A stretch of DNA of 64,000 bases. It comes from Chlorogloeopsis fritschii PCC 6912 (GTDB taxonomy: Bacteria; Cyanobacteriota; Cyanobacteriia; Cyanobacteriales; Nostocaceae). The notes beneath the pieces were generated by a model, which was not told the origin of the DNA, searched no databases, and was given only the letters and a program-made list of their open reading frames with translations. Below are positions 1 through 8,952 of the stretch, one piece after another. The stretch spans positions 1-64,000 of the forward strand of contig NZ_AJLN01000093.1 in NCBI RefSeq assembly GCF_000317285.1, in the 5' to 3' direction. How positions within the stretch are numbered: position 1 is the first letter of the stretch; every line of letters begins with the position of its first letter. Made by a program: the position numbers and the translations under genes.

Positions 1-38
1 CCAATGATTGTTAGCCAAGCTTCTAAAATTCATACAAT

Positions 39-1262
39 TCAATTGCTATGTAAAAGATGCCAACATTCTTGGGCGATCGCCCAGTCTTCTTGGGTATGAA
101 TCACCAAAACTCGCACTTTTGAATTAGCTGTGGCAATATCTCTATCTTCAGGTGAGCGTATATTTTTTTGGGGATCGAGTTTCAATCCCAAAAATTCAAA
201 ACTTTCACAGGCAGCAGCCCGAACATCTGAAGAATTCTCTCCAATCCCGGCGGTAAAAATTAAGGCATCTAACCCTCCCAAACTGGCAAGCATGGCACCA
301 ATGCCAGAGCGGAGACGATGAATGTAAATCTCCAGAGCTAGTCGGGCGCGTGAATTGCCTTCTGTTAGAGCCGTCATAATTTGCCGCATATCCGCAGATA
401 TACCTGATATTCCTTTCAACCCAGAAGCTTTGTTTAGTACTTGATCCAACTCGTCAGCAGTGTAATTATCCTGGCGCATGAGGTGAATTAAGATGCCAGG
501 ATCGACAGAGCCAGAGCGAGTACCCATCATCAAGCCCTCAAGAGGTGTGAACCCCATTGTGGTATCAACGCTGTACCCTTCGCGGATAGCAGCTAGAGAA
601 CAACCGTTACCCAAGTGACAGGTAATCAGGCGCAGGTGCTTCAATTCTCGACCGAGAAGTTGTGCTGCTTGTTGAGCGCAGTACTGATGGCTAATGCCGT
701 GAAACCCATAGCGACGGATACCTTTGTTCAGCCACTCATACGGGCCGGGGTAGGTAGCCGCAGCAAGAGGCATTTGTGTGTGAAATGCCGTGTCAAAAAC
801 TGCTACTTGGGGTAGTTCAGTTCCAAGAATTTGTTCAACTACTTCCATCCCTTCTAAGTTAGCAGGATTGTGGGCAGGAGCCAGTTCGGTTAAGCTTGCG
901 ATCGCTGCTTTCACTTCAGGAGTCACTAGCGTGCTGGAGCGAAACTTTTCACCTCCATGCACGACTCGATGACCGACAATATCAATTTGCTGCGGTTTTT
1001 CTAATACCTGTGTTTCTCGGCTCCAAAGAGTTTCAAGCATCTGTAAGGTTAAGTTAACTCGCGATACAGAAGATAGCTCATCTTTGAGCACAACTCCAGT
1101 AGTTGTTTTTACCTTGAGTTCTGCCACACCTTGCTGATGCGTCCAGTCAATCTGTGCTTCCCACAGAGGTTCAGGTGGTTGTGATGGTAGGACATTTTGT
1201 TTAAGTGCGTACAGGCAGCTTTTTTGACTGCTTGAGCCTGCATTTAAAACTAAGATATTCAT
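39..1262 (-). CDS. ackA: Acetate kinase
   Basis: Interconverts acetyl phosphate + ADP with acetate + ATP in the cytoplasm, the energy-yielding last step after phosphoketolase. The protein opens with NILVLNAGSSSQK, the phosphate-1 motif of the acetokinase family. It also has HRVVHGG, FHGISHQY, the TCHLGNGCS phosphate-2 loop, MGFTPLEGLMMGTRSG and the adenosine motif TAGIGENSS. Its 407 residues match the usual family length. I prefer the ATG at 1262 because the NILVLNAG motif follows at once; an in-frame ATG at 1280 would add six residues. It lies 27 bp after the histidine phosphatase gene and is probably the last gene of the phosphoketolase cluster. Confidence 0.96.
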   Translation of the reverse strand: MNILVLNAGSSSQKSCLYALKQNVLPSQPPEPLWEAQIDWTHQQGVAELKVKTTTGVVLKDELSSVSRVNLTLQMLETLWSRETQVLEKPQQIDIVGHRVVHGGEKFRSSTLVTPEVKAAIASLTELAPAHNPANLEGMEVVEQILGTELPQVAVFDTAFHTQMPLAAATYPGPYEWLNKGIRRYGFHGISHQYCAQQAAQLLGRELKHLRLITCHLGNGCSLAAIREGYSVDTTMGFTPLEGLMMGTRSGSVDPGILIHLMRQDNYTADELDQVLNKASGLKGISGISADMRQIMTALTEGNSRARLALEIYIHRLRSGIGAMLASLGGLDALIFTAGIGENSSDVRAAACESFEFLGLKLDPQKNIRSPEDRDIATANSKVRVLVIHTQEDWAIAQECWHLLHSN

Positions 1263-1289
1263 TTTGTTTACCAAAGACAACGCCTAAAT

Positions 1290-1928
1290 CTAAGTTCCTG
1301 TTAAGGCACGCAGTTCTTCGGGTAAGTGGTAGCGATCGCCCAAAACTTCTAATAAAGGCCCATGCAGGTCAAATTTAACAACGCTGATCGAGGCAGCCAA
1401 AGCATTAATGCGATCGCGGTACCGTCCCAAATCGATACCTAACAAGCTACACAGAATAATCCGTAAAGTTGCTTTATGCGACACCACTAAAACATTACCT
1501 GTGGTATATTTTTCCTCTATCTCGGCAATCACTGTTGATGCGCGGCTGGCAATTTGAACAGCAGTTTCTCCATCAGTTGGAGGGTTCCAAGCAGGTTCTG
1601 TCAACCACCGAACATAATCCTCACTGTAGTGTTCTTTTACATAATCTACGGTTTTGTCTTCCCATTTACCATAGTTAATTTCTTTTAGCCCATCCCGTAG
1701 TTGCATTTCCATCCCAATTGCATCACACAACGGCTTGACGGTGGCGATCGTGCGTTTCATCGGGCTGACATAAATAGCTTCCCAGGGTAGTTTGCTATAA
1801 GTCTCGGCAAACGCCTGAGCCATCAAATGTCCTTCTGGGGTTAAATCCGGATCTAGTACACCGCAATAACCACCTGTGCGACTGTAAATAGTTTCACCGT
1901 GTCTGAGTAGGTATAGTTTTAAGCTCAT
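1290..1928 (-). CDS. Histidine phosphatase family protein (phosphoglycerate-mutase-like)
   Basis: A 212-residue histidine-phosphatase-superfamily protein. The N-terminal LRHGET holds the catalytic RHG histidine, and SHKATLR near residue 150 supplies the second conserved His. SPMKRTIATV and EINYGKWED are the usual mutase/phosphatase signatures. The start is set at MSLKLYLLRHGE; an in-frame ATG nine codons upstream is less likely because family members begin just before LRHG. The substrate cannot be told from sequence. Candidates are a sugar phosphate of the neighbouring pathway (glycogen phosphorylase upstream, acetate kinase downstream) or a cofactor phosphate. It is not the glycolytic dPGM itself, being shorter and more divergent. 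Confidence 0.85.
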   Translation of the reverse strand: MSLKLYLLRHGETIYSRTGGYCGVLDPDLTPEGHLMAQAFAETYSKLPWEAIYVSPMKRTIATVKPLCDAIGMEMQLRDGLKEINYGKWEDKTVDYVKEHYSEDYVRWLTEPAWNPPTDGETAVQIASRASTVIAEIEEKYTTGNVLVVSHKATLRIILCSLLGIDLGRYRDRINALAASISVVKFDLHGPLLEVLGDRYHLPEELRALTGT

Positions 1929-1955
1929 AGGTTTATCGTTAAAATCAGTGAACAA

Positions 1956-2127
1956 GTAGCCTTCATGAACTGCGTACAGAAGAGGACAAGGAGAGGGGAA
2001 GATGGAGGAGATGGGGAAGATAGGGAAGATGGGGAAGAATTTACTCTGATTGCTTCCTCACCTCCCTCAACTCCTTGTCTCCTTGTCTCCTTGTCCTAAT
2101 TTTCTTCTGCCTCCTGCCTTATACTTA
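1956..2127. repeat. Low-complexity tandem repeats after glgP
   Basis: A 172-bp gap with two simple tandem arrays. A purine-rich array of period 9 (GGGGAAGAT and variants) has five units at 1995-2039. A pyrimidine-rich array has three perfect CTCCTTGT units at 2071-2094. The purine and pyrimidine blocks are partly complementary, so the transcript could fold back. Short tandem repeats of this sort are common between genes in heterocyst-forming cyanobacteria. Confidence 0.7.
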
Positions 2128-4710
2128 CTAGGTCTTGGCTCCTAACCACGCTTGAGAAGCTTGAGCAGCCACAGATTGTGCTTCTTTTCCCATGTCCGGT
2201 TTTGGCTGTACGTACTCTTGCATTTCTACATTAACTGGCTGGGCGTTCCAAATTTCTTGGCAATATTCCCGAATTGCGCGATCAGAAGAGAACTTACCCA
2301 TCCGTACAGCATTGAGAATTGACATTCGCGTCCATTTTTCCTCGTCGCGGTAAGCCTGATTTACCTGCTCCTGACAGTCTACATAAGACTGGTAATCAGC
2401 AAACAGCATATACTGATCGTGATAAAGTAACGAATCTACCAACGGTCGGAATAAATTCGTATCGCCATGAGAGAAAAATCCTGAACTAATCAAATCAATT
2501 ACTGTTTTCAGTTGCGAATTAGCATGATAGTAATCCCAAGGATTGTAGCCTTTGGCTTTCAACGCATATACTTCTGGTGTTGTCAAACCAAACAAGAAGA
2601 AATTCTCAGCTCCCACCTCTTCGCGAATTTCGATATTGGCACCATCAAGCGTGCCAATTGTCAATGCCCCATTCATAGAGAATTTCATGTTGCCAGTGCC
2701 AGAGGCTTCTTTGCCAGCAGTAGAGATTTGCTCCGACAAATCAGCAGCGGGATAGACTCGCTGACCAAATCTAACATTATAGTCTGGCAGGAAAACTACC
2801 TTGAGGCGCTCGCGTACATCAGGATCGTTATTAACTACCTGAGCTACGGAGTTGATGAGTTTAATAATCAACTTGGCCATGAAATAGCCAGGAGCAGCTT
2901 TACCACCAAAGATGAAGGTGCGAGGTACAACGTCAATATTAGGATTTTGCTTAATCTGATTGTAGAGCGTGATAATATACAGCGCGTTCAGGTGTTGACG
3001 CTTGTACTCGTGAATGCGCTTTACCTGAACATCAAACAGCGATTGAGGATTGATGTCAATTGCATGATTTTTCTTGACGTACTCTGCCAAATCGCGCTTA
3101 ATGTCCTGCTTAATCTGCCGCCATTGTTGCCTAAACTCAGCATCCTCAACAAAAGCTTCTAGTTGCTTAAGTTCTTCTAGATGTTTTATCCAGTTTGTCC
3201 CAATTTTGCGATTAATTAGTTCAGCCAGTTTAGGATTACTCACTACTATCCAGCGGCGTGGTGTCACACCATTAGTCTTATTAGTGAACTTTTCAGGCCA
3301 CAATTCATAAAAATCCCGAAGCACATCCTGCTGAAGTAACTTTGTGTGCAGTGCAGCAACACCATTGATGGCATGAGATCCAACACTAGCTAAGTGTGCC
3401 ATACGGATATACTTTTCGCCACTCTCATCAATCAGTGAGAGTCTGGCAATGCGCTGGTGATCGTCGGGATATTTAGCCCGAACTTGACCGAGGAAACGTT
3501 GATTGATTTCATAGATAATTTGTAGATGCCTGGGTAGAAGTCTACCAAATAGGCTTAGAGGCCACTTTTCTAGGGCTTCAGGTAATAAGGTATGGTTGGT
3601 ATAAGCAAAAGTATTTTGGGTAATCTGCCAAGCTCGATCCCAATCTATTTGATGCTCATCCACCAACAACCGCATTAATTCAGCAACACCAATAGCAGGG
3701 TGGGTGTCATTGAGTTGGACTGCAAACGACTCGTGGAAGTTATCTAAACTATCCTGTCTGTGCAAGTGCAAGCGGATCATATCTTGCAGGGAACAAGAAA
3801 CAAAAAAGTACTGTTGTTGCAGACGTAGTTGTTTACCTTGAATTGGCTCATCATTGGGATAGAGAACTTTAGTAATATTTTCTGCAACCACTTTTTCGTT
3901 GACTGCACCATAGTAGTCGCCAACATTAAACGCCTCAAATTCAAATGATTCGGGAGCTTCAGCTTTCCACAAACGTAAAGTATTGGCAGTATTGACTTTA
4001 TATCCAAGGATTGGTGTATCGTAAGGAACACCCTTGACAATTATATCGGGAATCCAACGAACTCGATAGTGACCGTTCTCGTCGTTATAGGCTTGGGTAT
4101 AACCGCCAAATTTTACATCTATACTTGCTTCTGGACGCTCAATCTCCCAGGGGTTGCCATAGCGTAGCCATTTATCGGTGATTTCGATTTGCCAACCATC
4201 GCGAATTTCTTGATCGAAAATACCAAATTCGTAGCGAATACCGTAGCCGATCGCTGGAATTTCTAAGCTAGCAAGCGAGTCCATATAACAGGCAGCAAGA
4301 CGCCCTAAGCCTCCATTACCCAAGCCCGGTTCTTCTTCCTGTTCGCGTAATTCTACAAAATCTAAACCGGATTCCTCAACTGCTCTACGCACTTGATCGT
4401 AAATTCCTAAGTTTACCAAGTTGTTACTTAAGTGTGGCCCCATCAGGAATTCTGCGGAGAGATAGCAAACTACTTTTACTTTACTTTTTAAGTAAGTTTC
4501 AGTAGTATTGAGCCAGCGCTGCAGAAGGCGATCGCGTACTGTATATGCCAGTGCCATGTAAAAATCATTTTTTGTCGCAATGGCAGGATATTTACCTTGG
4601 ATGTAAAAAAGATTATCAGCTATTGCTCGCTTCAGGGTTTCTAAACTTAAACCAGTGCGATCATCTTCTACCTTGATTGTCTGCTGTAAAGTTTCTACTG
4701 GTGGGTTCAT
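2128..4710 (-). CDS. glgP: Glycogen phosphorylase
   Basis: Cleaves alpha-1,4-glucan with inorganic phosphate to release glucose 1-phosphate. The 860 residues are full length for the GT35 family. GLGNGGLGRLAACYMDSLASL near residue 130, FAVQLNDTHPAIGVAELMRLL, TNHTLLPEALEKWPL, NGVTPRRW and the pyridoxal-phosphate lysine region EASGTGNMKFSMNGALTIGTLDGANIE are all present, so the enzyme should be active. It sits between class I aldolase (59-bp gap) and the histidine phosphatase (199-bp gap), all on the same strand. The cluster supports glycogen use in the dark or in fermentation. The C-terminus has a short Ala/Gln-rich tail. Confidence 0.97.
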   Translation of the reverse strand: MNPPVETLQQTIKVEDDRTGLSLETLKRAIADNLFYIQGKYPAIATKNDFYMALAYTVRDRLLQRWLNTTETYLKSKVKVVCYLSAEFLMGPHLSNNLVNLGIYDQVRRAVEESGLDFVELREQEEEPGLGNGGLGRLAACYMDSLASLEIPAIGYGIRYEFGIFDQEIRDGWQIEITDKWLRYGNPWEIERPEASIDVKFGGYTQAYNDENGHYRVRWIPDIIVKGVPYDTPILGYKVNTANTLRLWKAEAPESFEFEAFNVGDYYGAVNEKVVAENITKVLYPNDEPIQGKQLRLQQQYFFVSCSLQDMIRLHLHRQDSLDNFHESFAVQLNDTHPAIGVAELMRLLVDEHQIDWDRAWQITQNTFAYTNHTLLPEALEKWPLSLFGRLLPRHLQIIYEINQRFLGQVRAKYPDDHQRIARLSLIDESGEKYIRMAHLASVGSHAINGVAALHTKLLQQDVLRDFYELWPEKFTNKTNGVTPRRWIVVSNPKLAELINRKIGTNWIKHLEELKQLEAFVEDAEFRQQWRQIKQDIKRDLAEYVKKNHAIDINPQSLFDVQVKRIHEYKRQHLNALYIITLYNQIKQNPNIDVVPRTFIFGGKAAPGYFMAKLIIKLINSVAQVVNNDPDVRERLKVVFLPDYNVRFGQRVYPAADLSEQISTAGKEASGTGNMKFSMNGALTIGTLDGANIEIREEVGAENFFLFGLTTPEVYALKAKGYNPWDYYHANSQLKTVIDLISSGFFSHGDTNLFRPLVDSLLYHDQYMLFADYQSYVDCQEQVNQAYRDEEKWTRMSILNAVRMGKFSSDRAIREYCQEIWNAQPVNVEMQEYVQPKPDMGKEAQSVAAQASQAWLGAKT

Positions 4711-4769
4711 GTGTTCCTCGATTTTAGATTTTATGTAAGTTTTTATTTACCATTAGCTGTGATAAGCAA

Positions 4770-5867
4770 TTAGGTAATCACAGTTGGCTTGTCTCTACCT
4801 GTTAAGGTGCGAATCTGAGCTATTTCATCAGCGATCGCTGGTTCTGCTAATTTTTCCATTTCCGGGCTATACTTGCCATTTCTAGCAGCGCTGTTGCACT
4901 TAGCTCTATGCAATAAAGTTTTTTGCGCTGTCTGCACATTAGCGTTATCCCCTTTCCACAACTCCAGTGCCGGCTGCTGGATCGCACGAGCGTAAGAGAA
5001 TGTCACTGACCAGGGTAGAATCGAACTGAAGCGAGCATTCATCTCATGCAAGTGTGCAGATGCTACTTCATTGCTCTGACCACCGGAGAGAAATGCCACA
5101 CCCTGTACAGCAGCAGGCACCGCTCTCAACAAACAATCCACAGTAGCTTGTGCCACTTCGACAACATTAGCTTGCTTGGGGCAATCCTTACCAGAAATTA
5201 CCATGCTGGGTTTAAGGATGATTTGTTCTAAAACAACCCGCTGCACATACAGTTGATTGAAGACAGTATGCAGAACTTCTTCTGTAACCTCGTAGCAACG
5301 CTCAATTGTGTGATCGCCATCCATCAAGACTTCCGGCTCAACAATCGGTACAAGCCCTCCTTCTTGACAAAGTGCTGCATAGCGTGCTAGAGCGTGTGCA
5401 TTCGCCTCAATACAACCGCGACTCGGAATCTTCTCACTGATAGTGATGACAGCACGCCATTTAGCAAAACGCGCACCCATCACATAGTATTCGGCAATAC
5501 GCGATCGCAATCCGTCTAGTCCTTCAGTCACCTTTTCTTGGGGATGATTTGCTAAGTCTTTTGCGCCAGTGTCAACTTTAATACCAGGGATAATTCCTGC
5601 ATCAGTGATTACTTTTACAAACGAAGTTCCATTTTTTTTGGCTTGACGGATTGTCTCGTCATAAAGAATAACTCCACTGATATATTCACCCAATCCTGGA
5701 GCCGTTAAGATTAGCTCCCGATAAGCCCGGCGATTTTCTTCAGTCGGTGCGATACCCAGTGCCTCAAAACGTTTGTTGCAGGTACCGTTGCTCTCATCCA
5801 TCGCCAAGATCCCTTTCCCAGGAGCAACCATCGCCTTAGCAGTAGCAACAAGTTCTTGTGCGCTCAT
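4770..5867 (-). CDS. fbaB: Class I fructose-bisphosphate aldolase
   Basis: Schiff-base (metal-free) aldolase that splits fructose 1,6-bisphosphate into dihydroxyacetone phosphate and glyceraldehyde 3-phosphate. The 365-residue protein has ILAMDESNGTCNKRFEALG near the N-terminus, KVDTGAK, ARFAKWRAVI, EANAHALARYAALCQ, PIVEPEVLMDG and LKPSMV with the Schiff-base lysine, all standard for the eukaryotic-type class I enzyme. Cyanobacteria usually also carry a class II aldolase for the Calvin cycle. Placement with glycogen phosphorylase and phosphoketolase points to a catabolic role. It lies 45 bp after pstS. The symbol fbaB is used loosely for the class I enzyme. Confidence 0.94.
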   Translation of the reverse strand: MSAQELVATAKAMVAPGKGILAMDESNGTCNKRFEALGIAPTEENRRAYRELILTAPGLGEYISGVILYDETIRQAKKNGTSFVKVITDAGIIPGIKVDTGAKDLANHPQEKVTEGLDGLRSRIAEYYVMGARFAKWRAVITISEKIPSRGCIEANAHALARYAALCQEGGLVPIVEPEVLMDGDHTIERCYEVTEEVLHTVFNQLYVQRVVLEQIILKPSMVISGKDCPKQANVVEVAQATVDCLLRAVPAAVQGVAFLSGGQSNEVASAHLHEMNARFSSILPWSVTFSYARAIQQPALELWKGDNANVQTAQKTLLHRAKCNSAARNGKYSPEMEKLAEPAIADEIAQIRTLTGRDKPTVIT

Positions 5868-5912
5868 GATTGCAAATCTCCTACTTCTATTTAGTTTGGT
5901 TGATGCGATCAG

Positions 5913-7046
5913 CTATTTGCTGGCGCTAGGATCGTTATTTGTACCGACTGCCATTTGGAAATCTGGACTAATTCCATCTGCTGCTGCTGCCACTTTTTGA
6001 GCTACATTCTGGGGCAGAGGAACGTATCCTAATTCGGGAGCTATCTTCTGACCTTCAGTTAAGCCATATTCAATCATCGCTTCGATTGCTTTTGCTTTTG
6101 CTGGATCGGAGTATTTTTTATTCATTAACATCCAGCTATAGGTAACAATCGGATAAGAATCAGCTCCTTGTGGATCTTCAATAAAGGCGCGGAGATTAGC
6201 TGGTAGAGTTACTGCTTCTAGGGTTTTGGCTCCTGATTGCTCGTTAGCTTCAACAAAGTTACCTGATTTATTTTCCAAAACGGCAAATTTAAGATTGTTT
6301 TGTTTGGCGTAGCCATACTCTACGTAACCAATTGCACCTTGAGTTTGCAGAACTTGAGCAGTAACACCTTCGTTGCCCTTTGCACCTACTCCTACAGGCC
6401 AATTAACGGTTTTACCTTCACCAACTTTGCTTTTCCATTCTGGACTAACTGCACTAAGATGTTTGGTGAATATGCCTGTCGTACCACTACCATCGGAACG
6501 AGATACAGGTATGATTGGTTGGTTGGGAAGATTAACGCCAGGGTTTGTAGCAGCAATTTTTGGGTCGTTCCAAGTCTTGATCTTGCCAAGGAAGATATCA
6601 GTATAATTTTGCCGTGACAGCTTTAACTGCTCAACACCTGGTAGATTATAACCCAACACAATTTTACCAGCGGTCATGGGTAACATTAGTACACCCCTGT
6701 CCTGCGGCACCTTTTGGAGTTCTTTATCTGTCATTGCCACGTCACTGGCACCAAAATCTACGATGCCTTGTGTAAATTGTTCAACTCCAGCGCCGCTACC
6801 TGTTGACTGATAACTAATCTGCAGATTTTTATTTTGTCTATTTAAGCTTTGAAACCAAGTCTGGTAAAGTGGTGCTGGGAAAGAGGCACCAGATCCAGTT
6901 AATCGTATATTTCCACCAAAATCTAGTTGTCCGGCTCTAGAAACGGCGGCATCAGTGGCACTGTTATTTTGACCGTCACAAGCAGCGACGCTGATTGCCA
7001 AAACTAATACTGAAACTTTCCTGAAGCAAACAGATTGATTAATCAT
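5913..7046 (-). CDS. pstS: Phosphate ABC transporter substrate-binding lipoprotein (PstS)
   Basis: A 377-residue periplasmic phosphate-binding protein. A short hydrophobic signal ends in VAAC-D, a lipobox, so it should be lipid-anchored. The family signatures GSGASFPAPLYQTWF, SYQSTGSGAGVEQF, VDFGASDVAMTD and SRSDGSGTTGIFTKHL hold the phosphate-binding serines, Arg and Asp. No pstC, pstA or pstB lies nearby. The gene starts only 5 bp after the glucose-6-phosphate isomerase reading frame and 45 bp before the aldolase, so it appears to belong to the carbon operon. It may feed phosphate to a pathway in which glycogen phosphorylase and phosphoketolase both consume it; that link is inference. Confidence 0.94.
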   Translation of the reverse strand: MINQSVCFRKVSVLVLAISVAACDGQNNSATDAAVSRAGQLDFGGNIRLTGSGASFPAPLYQTWFQSLNRQNKNLQISYQSTGSGAGVEQFTQGIVDFGASDVAMTDKELQKVPQDRGVLMLPMTAGKIVLGYNLPGVEQLKLSRQNYTDIFLGKIKTWNDPKIAATNPGVNLPNQPIIPVSRSDGSGTTGIFTKHLSAVSPEWKSKVGEGKTVNWPVGVGAKGNEGVTAQVLQTQGAIGYVEYGYAKQNNLKFAVLENKSGNFVEANEQSGAKTLEAVTLPANLRAFIEDPQGADSYPIVTYSWMLMNKKYSDPAKAKAIEAMIEYGLTEGQKIAPELGYVPLPQNVAQKVAAAADGISPDFQMAVGTNNDPSASK

Positions 7047-7051
7047 TGTTT

Positions 7052-8679
7052 TTAACGATTGACTTGTAGAGATTTGGTTACACGGGTCAAGTTATCCTGA
7101 TTGAGACGATCGCCTTGCTTCAAACTGACACTCAGACTAGATGGTTGAGCGCGATCGCCATCCAAGACGACTCCACGGTGATTGGCTGCCAAATGCCGTA
7201 CTATCTTATAGATAGATTCAATTTGTTCAGGTGAACCGACTTGCTGGGCTAATGTATTTAAATCTAGCGATCGCTCTGTGCTACGTAAAACTTGCAAAAC
7301 TTGCCTTTGTAAATCTAGTAGCGATGCCGCAGCTTTTTTGCCTGCCTCTACACCTGGTTGGTGATAAGCATTGATATTCACAAGTGAAGCGTATAACCCC
7401 ACTGCTCGTTCGTACAAAGCAATTAATGCCCCTACTGTCTGAGGATTCACCTGGGGAATTGTGACTGTAATTGCACCCCGCTGTTTTTCATAAAGTGCTT
7501 GCTGAGTTCCTTGTAAAAAGCCTGATAAGTAATCTCCGCTCGTTACTTCTGGTTCTACTTCTATAGAAGCACCAGAGCGATCCTCTAGCACTTCAATAAA
7601 AGTGGCAAAGAAATTTGGCACCCCTTCCCGCAACTGTTGCACATAAGCGTGCTGATCTGTTGAGCCTTTGTTACCGTAGACGGCGATGCCCTGATTCACA
7701 ATCTGATTGTCTAAGTCTTTTTCTTTGCCGAGAGACTCCATTACTAGTTGCTGCAAATAGCGACTAAACAATAGCAGACTATCTTTGTAGGGCAGTACTA
7801 CCATGTCTTTTTTACCTTTGCCCTCGCCAGCAGTGCAGCTGGATTGGTTTTGATTTCAGGCGATCGCGTCGCTGCATCCATCTCCTTAGCGCCAGCCAAA
7901 ATCGCTCGAATATCAATTCCTTGTAAGGCAGCAGGTAACAGCCCCACCGCAGACATCTGTGAGGTGCGTCCCCCTACCCAGTCAAACATCGGGAACTCTG
8001 CCAGCCATCCCTCAGCTTTAGCTAACCGATCCATTTTGCTGCCCTTCATAGTGACGGTAACAGCGTGTTTAGCAAAGTTCAATCCTTGAATTTCATAGAT
8101 ATGCTTGACTTCTAGCATCCCGTTGCGTGGTTCGGGTGTACCACCAGATTTACTAGTATCTATGATCAAAGTACTTTTGAGGCAGTCTTTGATTCCATCC
8201 AAAACCCGATCCATTCCTGCTGGATCGGTATTATCAATAAAGTGAAGCGCTAGGGGTGGAGAACTAGGGGCCAAAGCAGATGCTACAAACTGAGGGCCAA
8301 GGGCAGAACCCCCAATGCCTATTGAAAGGATATCAGTAAACTTGGGTGCTTCAGGTGGATGAATCGTGCCAGCATATACTTGCTGGGTAAAGTTTTCAAT
8401 CTCTGCAATAGTCTCAACTATCTCTTTTTTTATCTCCTCGTTAGGGGCTAAATCTGGATTTCGCAACCAGTAATGTCCTACCATGCGACCTTCATCTGGG
8501 TTAGCGATCGCTCCTCCTTCCAAAGCAGCCATATTTTGAAAGGCTTGCTCAAACTTTGGCTGTAAGGATTCTACAAATTCAAAGTCAAATGGAATGCGGC
8601 TGACATCCAAATACAATTCTAAACCCGGATGATAGTAGAGCCAGTCTTGATAGCGTTGCCAGAGTTGTTTAGTATCCAT
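7052..8679 (-). pseudogene. pgi: Glucose-6-phosphate isomerase, disrupted by an internal deletion/frameshift
   Basis: Converts glucose 6-phosphate and fructose 6-phosphate. The gene is in two frames. The first (8679-7798, 293 codons) holds the N-terminal SIS region, with [22 protein letters not shown] and [15 protein letters not shown]. It then runs NPAALLA into a stop near 7798. The second (7804-7052) continues the family sequence from [21 protein letters not shown] through [17 protein letters not shown] to the C-terminus. Relatives carry roughly eight extra residues, including a MWY segment, between NPAALLA and GKGKKDMVV. The lesion is therefore best explained by a loss of about 25 bp near 7820-7830 that shifts frame. 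It could be a real null, an assembly artefact, or expressed as two pieces. Start [13 protein letters not shown] fits cyanobacterial relatives. Confidence 0.88.
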
Positions 8680-8952
8680 TGCTTAAACTGCTCCTATAGT
8701 CTACCTGGGGAGGGATCAAATTTTAAACTTGAATAGTTGGTGAAGTCTGAAATTTTGATTTTCACCACCAGCTATATTCCAATTCTCCTTTTTGGATTTT
8801 GTCCTTTGGTTTTTCTATTTTCATAGAATATTTTTTGAAGGTAAGAATGTTGAGATTAAGCGATCGCCCTCAATGATTACAATCCAACCTACCTTGGCTG
8901 TAATAGTTAGGGGTGAGGAATACAACCCCAACCCTTAACATTCATGCTGAAG
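8680..8952. other. Intergenic region between xfp and pgi
   Basis: A 273-bp AT-rich gap with one HIP1 octamer near 8861. I see no open frame or strong hairpin. It may hold a promoter for the pgi-pstS-fbaB-glgP part of the cluster. Confidence 0.4.

Noticed and set aside
2512-3162. Open plus-strand frame inside glgP
   Set aside because: It is antisense to a clear glycogen phosphorylase and has no protein-like motifs; a shadow of codon use.
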